Part shown: positions 22,666-30,543 of the stretch, piece after piece
How the letters are laid out: each line of letters opens with the position of its first letter
How positions within the stretch are numbered: position 1 is the stretch's first letter
Assembly (NCBI GenBank): GCA_964425005.1
Contig: CAYRKT010000014.1
Coordinates: forward strand, 1-30,543
From: CAYRKT01 sp964425005
GTDB lineage: Bacteria > Synergistota > Synergistia > CAYRKT01
Direction of reading: 5' to 3'
DNA: 30,543 nucleotides
Program-made: the position numbers and the translations under genes
The notes under the pieces: model-generated
Database searches by the model: none
What the model saw: the letters and a program-made list of their open reading frames with translations, nothing else
What the model was told of the DNA's origin: nothing

Positions 22666-23694
22666 CTAAGCCACCTCCAGGGCACAGCTCAAGAGCATCT
22701 CCCTCAGATCCTCCGTGGAGAGCCACCAGTCGTTCCTGTCGCTCCTGTAGCTGAAGCCCTCCTCCACCTTCGGCATCGAGCCGTACTTCTCGAGCACCCC
22801 TGGCCTGGGGAAGAACTGGGGCAGCACCACGAAGTACTCCCTCCCCACGAAGGTGGCCCTCACGACGTTTCGCCCCTCGTCCTCGGATATGAGCGACTCG
22901 TGGAGCTTCTCCCCTGGCCTTATCCCCACCACCTTGAAGGAGCAGTCGGGCACCAGGGCCCTGGCGAGGTCGGTTACCCTCATGCTGGGTATCCTGGGGA
23001 CGAAGACCTCGCCGCCCAGCCCCTCCCTCAGGGCCAAGAGCACCAGCTCGACCCCCTGCTCTATGGTGATCCAAAAGCGCGTCATGCGCGGGTCGGTTAT
23101 GGGAAGCTCCCTGGCCCCGGACCTGGCTAGCTCCAGGAAGAGGGGCACCACGCTCCCCCTGCTCCCGACCACGTTGCCGTATCGCACGACCGAGAAGGAG
23201 GTCTCCCTGGCCCCCACGTAGGCGTTGCCCCCTATCATGATCTTCTCCATCACCAGCTTGGTGGCGCCATACAGGTTCACGGGGCTAACCGCCTTGTCGG
23301 TGGAGATCGCCACCACCTTCCTGACGCCCGCGTCTATGGCGGCGCTCACCACGTTCTCGGCCCCCAGGACGTTGGTCTTAACCGCCTCGAAGGGGTTGTA
23401 CTCGGCCGCCGGGACCTGCTTCATGGCGGCCGCGTGGACCACGTAGTCCACCCCGTCGAAGGCCCGAAGCAGCCTCTCCTTGTCCCTCACGTCGCCGATG
23501 AAGTACCTTATCGGATACCTGTCAGGGCCGTAGACCTTCGAGAGCTCGAACTGCTTGTACTCGTCCCGGCTGAAGACTATCACCTTCCTGGGGCTGTACC
23601 CGGAAAAGACGTATCTCAAGAAGGCCTTGCCGAAGGTCCCGGTCCCCCCCGTGACCAAGAGCACCTTGCCGTCTATCACGTCCGCGAAGCTCAT
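22666..23694 (-). CDS. pseB: PseB-like UDP-N-acetylglucosamine 4,6-dehydratase (inverting)
   Basis: This is an extended short-chain dehydrogenase that performs the first step of pseudaminate formation. It has the nucleotide loop TGGTGTFG (15-22), FSRDEYKQFEL, the AAAMKQVPAAEYNP segment characteristic of PseB/FlaA1, STDKA (131-135) and YGATK (142-146, catalytic Tyr/Lys). The chosen ATG 23694 is 7 bases after GGGGGG; a GTG 12 codons earlier has no ribosome site. The protein is about 342 residues. Pseudaminate usually decorates flagellin or surface polysaccharide. The later enzymes (PseG, PseH, PseI) are not in the window; a PseF-like candidate lies at 7361. Confidence 0.92.
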   Translation of the reverse strand: MSFADVIDGKVLLVTGGTGTFGKAFLRYVFSGYSPRKVIVFSRDEYKQFELSKVYGPDRYPIRYFIGDVRDKERLLRAFDGVDYVVHAAAMKQVPAAEYNPFEAVKTNVLGAENVVSAAIDAGVRKVVAISTDKAVSPVNLYGATKLVMEKIMIGGNAYVGARETSFSVVRYGNVVGSRGSVVPLFLELARSGARELPITDPRMTRFWITIEQGVELVLLALREGLGGEVFVPRIPSMRVTDLARALVPDCSFKVVGIRPGEKLHESLISEDEGRNVVRATFVGREYFVVLPQFFPRPGVLEKYGSMPKVEEGFSYRSDRNDWWLSTEDLREMLLSCALEVA

Positions 23695-23736
23695 GCTCCT
23701 TCCCCCCGTGGGCTTCCCTCGCGCTGACACCTACGC

Positions 23737-24738
23737 TTATAGATTCGACCTGCCCCCCAAACCCCTTAAACTCCCCTCCAGGAGCCTCAACGCCATCCCC
23801 CCGTGGGACCTCAGGAGGAGCAGCTCCCTGGGGGACAGGTCCTCGAAGCCCAGGAGGCCCTCCCTGAGGGCCAGGGCCACAGCGAAGGCCCTCGCGAGCT
23901 CCCCGAAGGCAGGGTGGTGCGGACCCGCCACCACCGACCCGCTGAGGCTCTCCTCCCACTGAAGGCCCACCCTCACCACCTCAACCCCCGCGAGGGCTAG
24001 CCTCAAGATGGCCCTCCCCGAGAGCTCCAAAGCCCTCTCCAGGCTCAAAGGTTCGTACTCGCCCGAAGAGAGGCTCCGCTGGAGCTCCGTCCCCTCTAGG
24101 ACCAGGCAAGGGTATATCCTGACCCCCACCGAGGCACCCGGATGTCCCCTCTTCAGCCCCACGACCTCCTCCACGTCGCGCATGAAGGTCTCCTCCCCCT
24201 GGCCCGGAAGGCCCACCATGAGCTGGACGACCAGCTCGAAGCCCATCCCCAGGACCAGATCCAGGGCCCTTCGGGCCAGATCACCCCCATGGCCCCTTCC
24301 CGAGCGGGAGAGGACCTCGTCGTCGAAGCTCTGGACCCCCACCTCCACGACCCTCACCCCCATGGACCGAAGGAGCCCCAAAGCCTCCTCGTCCACGCAC
24401 AGGGGATGGGTGGAGACCCTTATGCCCCAAAGCTTCGCTCCCAGGGTAGAGGCGGCCTCCAGGTAAGCCCTCTGAAGGGACCTCTCCATGCAGGTGAAGC
24501 TCCCCCCGAAGAAGCAGACCTGAAACGGACCCTCTCCGGACCCAGCCAGGGAGGATAGCCTCTCCCTCACCTCCCCCGGCGAGACGGGAGGGCTTCCCGT
24601 TATCAGGCGCTGGTCGCAGTAGACGCAGCGAGAGGGACAGGCCAGGCCCGAGAGGAAGAAGCTGAAGGAACCCTCGAAGGGGAGGGAGCGGCGGGAGAGA
24701 AGCGAAGCCCCCCCGCCGCCCGAGGACGAGGCGGACAT
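23737..24738 (-). CDS. Radical SAM protein, Elp3-like
   Basis: This is a radical SAM enzyme of about 333 residues. The cluster motif is C34-x3-C38-x2-C41 (CPSRCVYCDQ), followed by CFFGGSFTCM, VSTHPLCVDEEAL, VEVGVQSFDDEVL and LMVGLPGQGEETFMRD, the pattern of the Elp3/HemN-like radical SAM core. No acetyltransferase domain follows, so it is not full Elp3. ATG 24738 overlaps the leuS TGA by one base (TGATG). Coupling to leuS suggests a link to tRNA or translation, but the substrate is unknown. Confidence 0.88.
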   Translation of the reverse strand: MSASSSGGGGASLLSRRSLPFEGSFSFFLSGLACPSRCVYCDQRLITGSPPVSPGEVRERLSSLAGSGEGPFQVCFFGGSFTCMERSLQRAYLEAASTLGAKLWGIRVSTHPLCVDEEALGLLRSMGVRVVEVGVQSFDDEVLSRSGRGHGGDLARRALDLVLGMGFELVVQLMVGLPGQGEETFMRDVEEVVGLKRGHPGASVGVRIYPCLVLEGTELQRSLSSGEYEPLSLERALELSGRAILRLALAGVEVVRVGLQWEESLSGSVVAGPHHPAFGELARAFAVALALREGLLGFEDLSPRELLLLRSHGGMALRLLEGSLRGLGGRSNL

Positions 24739-27203
24739 CACACCACGAAGTTCACCAGCTTACCCGGCACCACGACGACCTTCTTCGGCTCGGAGGGCAA
24801 CCTATCGCCGAGCTCAGCGAGCGCCCTGCCCTTAACCTCCTCCTCGGAGGCTTCCACCGGAAGCCTCACCCGGGCCCTCACCTTGCCGTTGACCTGGACG
24901 ACCCACTCCACCTCGTCCAGTATGAGGGCGCCCTCCTCCACCTCGGGCCAGCGCTGAAGCGCCAGGATCTCCCCGAAGCCGCACCTCTCCCAGAGCTCCT
25001 CGCATATGTGCGGCGTGAAGGGGGAGAGCAAGAGCAGCAAGGCCCTGACGGCCTCCCTCAGGACCAGCCACTCCTCCCCGGAGGCGGGCTCGAAGTCCTC
25101 CATCGCGTTGAAGAGCTCCATCAGAGCGGCGGCGGCGGTGTTGAACTGCATCTCCACCTCTATGTCCCTGGTCACCTTAGCTATCGTCGAGTGGACCTTG
25201 CGCTTCAAGTCCCTGGCGGACCTCCCGGAGATCGACCCCATGGGGAGGACCTCATCGGGCAGGGCCTTCAGGCGATCGGCGTTGGCCTCCACGAACCTCC
25301 AGAGCCTCTGGAGGAACCTGTGAGCCCCCTCCACACCCCTGTCGCTCCAGTCCAGGTCCTTCTCCGGCGGGGCGGCGAAGAGGATGAAGAGCCTGGCCGT
25401 GTCGGCACCGTACCTCTTAACTATCACGTCCGGGTCCACCACGTTCCCCTTGGACTTGGACATCTTGGCCCCGTCCTTTATCACCATGCCCTGGGTTAGG
25501 AGGTTCCTGAAGGGCTCCCTGTCCCTCACCAGCCCCATGTCGGATAGGGCCTTCTGGAAGAAGCGGGAGTATATCAGGTGAAGGCAGGCGTGCTCTATCC
25601 CCCCGATGTACTGGTCCACCGGCATCCAGTAGTCCACGTCCTCCCTGAGGAAGGGGGCCTCCTTCGTCCAGGGGGAGGTGAACCTGAGGAAGTACCAGGA
25701 GGAGCAGATGAAGGTGTCCATGGTGTCGGTCTCCCGCCTGCCCGGACCGCCGCAGGACGGGCAGGTGGTCCGCCAGAAGGAGGGGGACTCGGGCAAGGGC
25801 GAGCGCGCCCCCTCCAGCACCTGAAGGTCGAGCGGCAGGATCACCGGAAGGTCCTCCTCGGGCACCGGCACTATCCCACAGGAGTCGCAGTAGACGACGG
25901 GTATGGGGGCACCCCAGTACCTCTGCCTGGATATCAACCAGTCCCTGAGCCTGTAGTGGGTCTCCCTCTTGCCGAAGCCCTTTTCCTCGGCCCAGAGGGC
26001 CATCTTCGCCCTGGACTCCGCCGTGGGCAGTCCGTCGAAGGGACCGGAGTTGCACTGGATCCCCTCCTCCTCGAAGGCCCTCTCCATGGAGAGCGGATCG
26101 AGCTCGCCGTCGACGGGCCTGACCACGGGCCTGATGGGGATGCCGTGCCTCCTGGCGAAGTCGAAGTCGCGCTGGTCGTGGGCCGGGACCCCCATCACCG
26201 CCCCGGTGCCGTAGTCCATCAGCACGTAGTTGGCTATCCAGATGGGGATCTCCTCCCCGCTGGCCGGGTTTACGGCGTAAAAGCCCGTGAAGAAGCCCCT
26301 CTTCTCGGCCGAGGCGTCGGACCTCTCCACGTAGCTCCTTCTGCTCTCCTCCTTGACGAACTCGACCATGGGGCCCGGGTCCTCTGAGAGGGATATGAGC
26401 CTGTCCACCAGGGGGTGCTCAGGGGCTAACGCCATGAAGGTGACGCCGAAGATCGTGTCTATCCTGGTGGTGAAGGCCTCTATCCGGAGGTCCAGCCCCT
26501 TGACGGGGAAGGTGAGCCTTACGCCCTCGGAGGGACCTATCCAGTTCCTCTGCATGACCTTGACCTTCTCGGGCCAGCCGGGAAGCTCCTCCAGGGCCTC
26601 CAGGAGCTCCCTGGCGTAGGCGGTGATCCTCAGGAACCACTGGGAGAGCTTTCGCTTCTCTATGGGGGACTCGCACCTCCAGCACCTTCCGTCCTCCACC
26701 TGCTCGTTGGCCAGGACCGTGTTGCACGAGGGACACCAGTTGACCGGCGCCTCCGCCTTGTAGGCGAGCCCCCTCTTGAAGAACTGCAGGAAGAGCCACT
26801 GGGTCCAGCGATAGTAGTCCTCCCTGCAGGTGATGACCTCCCTGCGCCAGTCGTAGCTGCAGCCTATGGACTTGAGCTGCTCCCTCATGTGCTCTATGTT
26901 CCCATAGGTCCAGGCGGCCGGGTGGACGTTGTACTTCAAGGCCGCGTTCTCCGCGGGGAGGCCGAAGGCGTCGAAGCCCATGGGATGGAGCACGTTGTAG
27001 CCCCTCATCCTCAGGAAGCGGGCCACCAGATCACCTATGGAGTAGTTCCTCAGGTGTCCCATGTGTAGGGCTCCGCTGGGATAGGGGAACATCTCCAGGC
27101 AGTAGAACTTGGGCTTGGAGGGGTCCTTATCGACCTCGAAGACCCTCCTCTCCTCCCATATCCTTTGCCATTTGCTCTCGATCCGCGCGAAATCGTAGGA
27201 CAC
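24738..27203 (-). CDS. leuS: Leucyl-tRNA synthetase
   Basis: This is the class I aminoacyl-tRNA synthetase that charges tRNA-Leu. It has the HIGH-type motif HMGH (47-50), the editing (CP1) domain with the TTRIDTIFGVTF region, a zinc-type insert with CPSCNTVLANEQ and CWRCES, CDSCG/CPSCGG, and the KMSKSKGNV motif (580-588). The C-terminal anticodon and linker domains end in VVVPGKLVNFVV. At 821 residues it is full length. GTG 27203 is preceded by GGGGGGATGAGGG. It heads a minus-strand run of leuS, radical SAM, pseB and pseC, and is divergent from sfsA. Confidence 0.97.
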   Translation of the reverse strand: MSYDFARIESKWQRIWEERRVFEVDKDPSKPKFYCLEMFPYPSGALHMGHLRNYSIGDLVARFLRMRGYNVLHPMGFDAFGLPAENAALKYNVHPAAWTYGNIEHMREQLKSIGCSYDWRREVITCREDYYRWTQWLFLQFFKRGLAYKAEAPVNWCPSCNTVLANEQVEDGRCWRCESPIEKRKLSQWFLRITAYARELLEALEELPGWPEKVKVMQRNWIGPSEGVRLTFPVKGLDLRIEAFTTRIDTIFGVTFMALAPEHPLVDRLISLSEDPGPMVEFVKEESRRSYVERSDASAEKRGFFTGFYAVNPASGEEIPIWIANYVLMDYGTGAVMGVPAHDQRDFDFARRHGIPIRPVVRPVDGELDPLSMERAFEEEGIQCNSGPFDGLPTAESRAKMALWAEEKGFGKRETHYRLRDWLISRQRYWGAPIPVVYCDSCGIVPVPEEDLPVILPLDLQVLEGARSPLPESPSFWRTTCPSCGGPGRRETDTMDTFICSSWYFLRFTSPWTKEAPFLREDVDYWMPVDQYIGGIEHACLHLIYSRFFQKALSDMGLVRDREPFRNLLTQGMVIKDGAKMSKSKGNVVDPDVIVKRYGADTARLFILFAAPPEKDLDWSDRGVEGAHRFLQRLWRFVEANADRLKALPDEVLPMGSISGRSARDLKRKVHSTIAKVTRDIEVEMQFNTAAAALMELFNAMEDFEPASGEEWLVLREAVRALLLLLSPFTPHICEELWERCGFGEILALQRWPEVEEGALILDEVEWVVQVNGKVRARVRLPVEASEEEVKGRALAELGDRLPSEPKKVVVVPGKLVNFVV

Positions 27204-27245
27204 CCCTCATCCCCCCAGAGAGGTCTGCTGATAGGTCATGGGATA

Positions 27246-27275
27246 ATTATACTCGGGTGGTGATCTTTGCTACAA
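27246..27275 (-). promoter_or_regulatory. Candidate leuS promoter
   Basis: Minus strand TTGTAG (27275-27270), an 18-base spacer and a consensus TATAAT (27251-27246). The start site would be near 27239, 36 bases before leuS. The same AT-rich core gives TATACT (27248-27253) on the plus strand as a possible -10 for the sfsA gene, so the two divergent -10 boxes overlap. Plus-strand -35 is weak. Confidence 0.55.
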
Positions 27276-28406
27276 ACGTCGCCGGAAAGGGGCTTCGACG
27301 AGGTCCTCCACGGCAGGTTCGTCAGGAGGCTGAACAGGTTCTCCCTCCTGCTCGAGGTGGAGGGTAGCGCGCTCAAGGCGCACCTTCCCAACTCGGGCAG
27401 GCTCGAGGAGCTTCTGCTACCCGGAAGGGATCTCCTGGCAGGGCGAAGGGGGTCTTCCCTGAGGGTTCTGGCGGCATACAGGGGGGAGGACCTCATACCC
27501 ATCGACTCATCCCTCCCCAACGAGCTCCTCCCCCTCCTCCTGCCCAGGATCCCCGAGCTCGAGGGCTTTAGGATCTCCTCCAGGGAGGTGAGGCTGGGGA
27601 GGAGCAGGGTGGACTTCCTGCTGGAAAGCCCATCCGGCGGGAAGCTCTTCCTGGAGGTAAAGGGGTGCACCCTGTTTCACGGCGGCATCGCCCTCTTCCC
27701 GGACGCCCCCACTGCCAGGGGGCTAAGGCACCTGGAGGATCTCTCGGCCTCGGGACGGGGGGCGATCCTCTTCCTGGTCCAGGGGAAGGCGAAGCTTTTC
27801 TCCCCCAACTTCCACACGGACCTGGCCTTCTCGAGGGCTCTGCTGGAGCTCAGGGATAGGCTTTCGGTGATGGCCTACTCCCTTCCCTGGGAGTCCCCCT
27901 TAAACCCTAGGCTCGACGAGCTTAAGCCCCTTTCGATCCCCTGGGAGGAGGTGGAAGGGCTGGCCCGCGACCGAGGCTCTTACGTCCTGGTCCTGGAAAA
28001 CCCGGAAGACCAGGAGATAGCCTTCTCCGCAGGCGAGGGAGGGAGGGTCCATCCCTTCCCCATGGGGTTTTACGCCTACGTCGGATCGGCCATGGGAGGG
28101 CTCAACTCCCGCCTCAGGAGGCACGCCCGCAGGAGGAAGAGGAGCTTTTGGCACATAGACAGGCTCACCGAGCGGATGAGGATCAAGAGGTCCATCCCCA
28201 TCAGGGGAAGGAGGCTCGAGTGCGACCTCGCGAGGGCTCTATCCGCCATATCGGACGGACCGGTGGAGGGCTTTGGCTCGAGCGACTGCGGCTGCAGCTC
28301 CCACCTGTTCTTCTTTCGGGAGGATCCGACGGATAAGCCGAGCTTCGTCGAGCTGATCCTGGAGTTCAAGACCCTCAGGACCTTCGGCCGCGGAGCAACG
28401 GGGTGA
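27267..28406 (+). CDS. sfsA: SfsA-like nuclease domain fused to a DUF123 (GIY-YIG-related) domain
   Basis: This is a 379-residue two-domain protein. Residues about 5-225 are SfsA, called sugar fermentation stimulation protein but with a PD-(D/E)XK-like fold: HLPNSGRL (39-46), RVDFLLE and LEVKG (D...E-x-K), and ALFPDAPTARGLRHLEDL. Residues about 235-352 match DUF123, a domain found alone or attached to endonuclease III: GSYVLVLE, GFYAYVGSAMGGLNSRLRRHAR, FWHIDRL, and CDLARAL with a Cys pair in SSDCGCSSHLFFF. TTG 27267 follows GGGTGGTGATC. Both parts are intact, so this is a real fusion in the sequence as given. It ends 36 bases before the convergent permease gene. A nucleic-acid function is inferred from both domains; no pathway is known. 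Confidence 0.87.
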   Translation: MLQTSPERGFDEVLHGRFVRRLNRFSLLLEVEGSALKAHLPNSGRLEELLLPGRDLLAGRRGSSLRVLAAYRGEDLIPIDSSLPNELLPLLLPRIPELEGFRISSREVRLGRSRVDFLLESPSGGKLFLEVKGCTLFHGGIALFPDAPTARGLRHLEDLSASGRGAILFLVQGKAKLFSPNFHTDLAFSRALLELRDRLSVMAYSLPWESPLNPRLDELKPLSIPWEEVEGLARDRGSYVLVLENPEDQEIAFSAGEGGRVHPFPMGFYAYVGSAMGGLNSRLRRHARRRKRSFWHIDRLTERMRIKRSIPIRGRRLECDLARALSAISDGPVEGFGSSDCGCSSHLFFFREDPTDKPSFVELILEFKTLRTFGRGATG

Positions 28407-28442
28407 GGTTCCACCCGGTCCAGGCCGAGGGCGATCAGGCCC

Positions 28443-29285
28443 CTACGCGCCCCTCCTGTCCCCCCTGAAGCCAGCCTCGTAGACCAGCACGAGCCCTGTG
28501 GTCAGGAGGGCCAGGAGCACCGAGAGGGCGCTAGCCCTGCCCAGGTCCACCCCCACCTCGGACATGTGGGTGTATATGAGCAGGGGGACTATGTTGACCT
28601 GGGTGCCGGTCAGGGCGAAGGCGGTCCCGAAGGCACCCATGCTCACCGCGAAGATCAGGGAGGAGGAGGCCAAAAGGGCAGGGGCCACCACCGGCAGGAC
28701 CACCCTGAAGACGGTGGTCCACCAGGAAGCCCCCAGGGACCTGGCGGCGTCCACCAGGTTCCAGTCGAACCTCTCCCAGGCCGACATCATGGTGAGTATC
28801 GTCCTGGGGATCAGGAAGTACAGGTAGGCCACCATCAGCCCCTTCCAGGTGAACAGGAACCTGGAGAAGGACAAGGGGTTTACCCCGAAGAGCTCCTTGA
28901 GCGAGAGGGTGATGAAGCCGCTCGCCCCCAGGAGCACTATGAAGGCGAAGCCCACCACCAGGCCGCTGAAGGTGAGAGGCAGTGCCACCACGAAGAGGAC
29001 GAGGCTTTTAAGCCTTCCCCTCAGGCCGTATATGAAGTAGGAGAGGGGGACGCCGAAAAGCATCCCCAGCGCGGTGGTGGAGAGGGAAAGGAGCAGGCTG
29101 GTCCTGAAGGAGTTGAGGTAGAGCCTGCTGGTGAGGATCCTGTAGTAGTTCTGGAGGGAGGGGAACGTCCCTCCCTCCACCCTCAGGCTGTCCAGCAGGG
29201 TGAAGAAGAGGGGCACCCCCAGGAAGGCCGCCACCACCGCGGCCACCGGGATCAACATCGCCAGGAGGTACCCTCTTCTCTCCAC
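28443..29285 (-). CDS. ABC transporter permease
   Basis: This is an inner-membrane permease of a binding-protein-dependent ABC importer, 280 residues with about six hydrophobic segments. The cytoplasmic EAA loop is DAARSLGASWWTTVFRVVLP, where the ATPase docks. It resembles the first permease of the polyamine/iron/aminoethylphosphonate class. GTG 29285 lies 2 bases after the stop of the binding-protein gene. The gene ends against the convergent sfsA gene, so a second permease, common in this class, cannot follow and would have to lie upstream of the ATPase outside the window. Confidence 0.9.
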   Translation of the reverse strand: MERRGYLLAMLIPVAAVVAAFLGVPLFFTLLDSLRVEGGTFPSLQNYYRILTSRLYLNSFRTSLLLSLSTTALGMLFGVPLSYFIYGLRGRLKSLVLFVVALPLTFSGLVVGFAFIVLLGASGFITLSLKELFGVNPLSFSRFLFTWKGLMVAYLYFLIPRTILTMMSAWERFDWNLVDAARSLGASWWTTVFRVVLPVVAPALLASSSLIFAVSMGAFGTAFALTGTQVNIVPLLIYTHMSEVGVDLGRASALSVLLALLTTGLVLVYEAGFRGDRRGA

Positions 29286-29287
29286 GG

Positions 29288-30364
29288 CTACTGCCCCAGC
29301 ACCTTAGCGCCCCACATCTCGGCCGCCTGCTTCTGGACCTGCTGGGCCTTCACCCAGTCCACGTCCCTGGCGACGGCGTAGGCCTCCCTGGGGAGGAACT
29401 TGTCCTTCACCTCGTCGGGCAGCTCCACGTCGGGCAGGATCGGCCTCACGAAGCCCTTGGCGAAGATCTTCTGGCCCTCCTCGGACATGATGAAGTTGAG
29501 CCAGAGCCTGGCGGCGTTGGGGTGAGGGGCGCCCTTGACGAGGCTTATCGCGTAGGGGGCGGTGATGGAGCCGTCGGAGGGGATCACTATCTCCACGTCG
29601 TCGCCGAGGCCGCCTATGTACTTAGCCCTGTAGCCGTTCCAGTCGTAGGTGAGCCATATGGGGATCTCGCCCTTGACGAACTTGTCGTACTCGGTGGTCT
29701 TCTCCACCATCCTCACGTTGCCCATCTTGTGGAGCTTCGCCAGGTAGTCGATCCCCGGCTCCAGGTTGTCGATGCTGCCGCCGTTGGCGTAGGCGGTGGC
29801 CATCACTATGGCATAGCCTATGCCGGTGGTCCTGGGGTCAAGGTAGACTATGGTGTCCTTGTACCTGGGGTCCAGGAGGTCCTTCCAGGACCTGGGCACG
29901 TCCTTGACCAGCTTCTTGTTGACCACGAAGACCACGGTCCCCTTGTGGATGGAGAACCAGTGCCCCTCCGGGTCCTTGAGGACGTCGGGGATCTTATCGA
30001 AGTTGATGGGCTTGAAGCCCTCGGTCAGGCCCTTCTGCTTGGCCATCTCGCCGAAGGGCATGAAGTAGTAGGCGGTGTCGGCCTGGACGTTGTCCTTCTC
30101 CTTCTCCAGCCTGGTCACCGTGGCGGCGCTGCCCAGGTCGTTCCACACTATGTCTATCCCGTAGCGGGCCTTGTAGGCGTCGAAGAGCCCCTGCCAGTTG
30201 GCCCAGGTGGGACCGGTGTCGTAGCTGTTGAGCACCTTCTCCGCCTTAGCCTTCTCCCATAGCTCCTTCTCGCCGGGGTAGAGCTCCTTGTCTATCGCCA
30301 GGAGGGGAGAGCCCACCGCCAGAGAGAAGGTCAAAGCCACCAAAGACGCCACCAGCCTCCTCAT
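29288..30364 (-). CDS. ABC transporter periplasmic substrate-binding protein
   Basis: This is a family 1 extracellular binding protein of 358 residues. A signal peptide (MRRLVASLVALTFSLAVG, cleavage near PLLA) leads into a two-lobe fold with HKGTVVFVVNKKLV, PRSWKDLLDPRYKDTIVYLDPRTTG and PHPNAARLWLNFIMSEEGQKIFA, typical of the iron/polyamine/thiamine/aminoethylphosphonate group. ATG 30364 follows GGAGGTG by 7 bases. It stands between the ATPase and permease genes. The ligand is not clear; no phosphonate-utilisation gene is visible. Confidence 0.9.
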   Translation of the reverse strand: MRRLVASLVALTFSLAVGSPLLAIDKELYPGEKELWEKAKAEKVLNSYDTGPTWANWQGLFDAYKARYGIDIVWNDLGSAATVTRLEKEKDNVQADTAYYFMPFGEMAKQKGLTEGFKPINFDKIPDVLKDPEGHWFSIHKGTVVFVVNKKLVKDVPRSWKDLLDPRYKDTIVYLDPRTTGIGYAIVMATAYANGGSIDNLEPGIDYLAKLHKMGNVRMVEKTTEYDKFVKGEIPIWLTYDWNGYRAKYIGGLGDDVEIVIPSDGSITAPYAISLVKGAPHPNAARLWLNFIMSEEGQKIFAKGFVRPILPDVELPDEVKDKFLPREAYAVARDVDWVKAQQVQKQAAEMWGAKVLGQ

Positions 30365-30417
30365 CCGTCCACACCTCCTCGCTCAGAGGACTTCGCCGAA
30401 AGCTCAAGGTCCTGAGT

Positions 30418-30543
30418 TCAACCCCTCAGCAGATTGGCCCTCGCCATGTCTATCCCCAGCACCACCTCCTCTCCCTCCCTCAGCCCTCCCTCCTCGGAGG
30501 AGGCCAGGACGTCCACCACCAGGTGGAAGCCCTCCACCTCCAC
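30418..30543 (-). CDS. ABC transporter ATPase, C-terminal end
   Basis: The last 41 codons of a gene entering from the right edge are visible on the minus strand: ...FHLVVDVLASSEEGG, then LREGEEVVLGIDMARANLL and a TGA at 30420-30418. This looks like the TOBE domain end of a PotA/FbpC-type importer ATPase (a beta-rich E-x-V-x-L-G-I-D segment). It is 53 bases upstream of the binding-protein gene on the same strand, which supports a single importer operon. Walker motifs lie outside the window. Confidence 0.72.
   Translation of the reverse strand: MEVEGFHLVVDVLASSEEGGLREGEEVVLGIDMARANLLRG

Noticed and set aside
21755..23074. Long minus-strand open frame antisense in phase to pseB/pseC (about 440 codons)
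   Set aside because: It is Gly/Arg-rich, lacks any family motif, and overlaps two genes with complete motifs; GC-rich sequence gives long chance frames.
28407..28442. Bidirectional terminator between the SfsA fusion and the permease gene
   Set aside because: Only a short GGCC/GGCC pairing without a T-run is visible.

Overview
The window is GC-rich and gene-dense. It reads like a draft contig from an anaerobic, probably thermophilic Gram-negative bacterium, and Synergistota is my best guess. The reasons are heavy AGG/ATA/GAG codon use, an oxygen-sensitive [4Fe-4S] L-serine dehydratase, a tripartite tricarboxylate transporter, many TTG/GTG starts behind strong GGAGG-type sites, and pseudaminate-type surface-sugar genes. 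This placement is inference; no rRNA or tRNA gene is present. A 100-base run of N (8079-8178) shows the sequence is a scaffold, and two reading-frame anomalies look like one-base homopolymer errors.

Layout. (1) 1-7391, plus strand: a tightly packed operon with the 3' part of an AddB-type nuclease, an AddA-type helicase-nuclease, an ADP-ribosylglycohydrolase, and the beta and alpha subunits of L-serine dehydratase. (2) 7361-10057: surface-glycan genes around the gap, namely an SpsF/PseF-like cytidylyltransferase, a truncated group-4 glycosyltransferase and a MurJ/MviN flippase. (3) 10.2-21.5 kb: a self-contained catabolic island. One long minus-strand unit reads aroD-like, TPP enzyme, cupin, HMG-CoA-lyase-like, CoA-acylating aldehyde dehydrogenase, aroE-like, tctC, tctB, tctA. 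Divergent from it are an IclR regulator and a PEP-mutase/isocitrate-lyase family lyase. (4) 21.5-27.2 kb, minus strand: leuS, a radical SAM protein, pseB and pseC in one run. (5) 27.3-28.4 kb, plus strand: an SfsA-DUF123 fusion. (6) 28.4-30.5 kb, minus strand: an ABC importer with the ATPase C-terminus, a binding protein and one permease.

The most interesting region is the island. A dehydroquinate dehydratase and a shikimate-dehydrogenase homologue sit with a carboxylate importer and an IclR regulator rather than with biosynthetic shikimate genes. The other enzymes recall the logic of myo-inositol breakdown: dehydrogenase, dehydratase, TPP-dependent ring opening, cupin isomerase, C-C lyase, CoA-acylating aldehyde dehydrogenase. 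I propose, as inference only, an anaerobic non-aromatic route for quinate/shikimate-type hydroaromatic acids. The 106-bp control region (19638-19743) carries two near-ideal promoters facing each other, with their -35 boxes inside an 11-bp inverted repeat, and a candidate IclR operator over one -10 box.

No stretch longer than about 300 bases lacks a gene. I saw no CRISPR array, insertion sequence, tRNA or rRNA.
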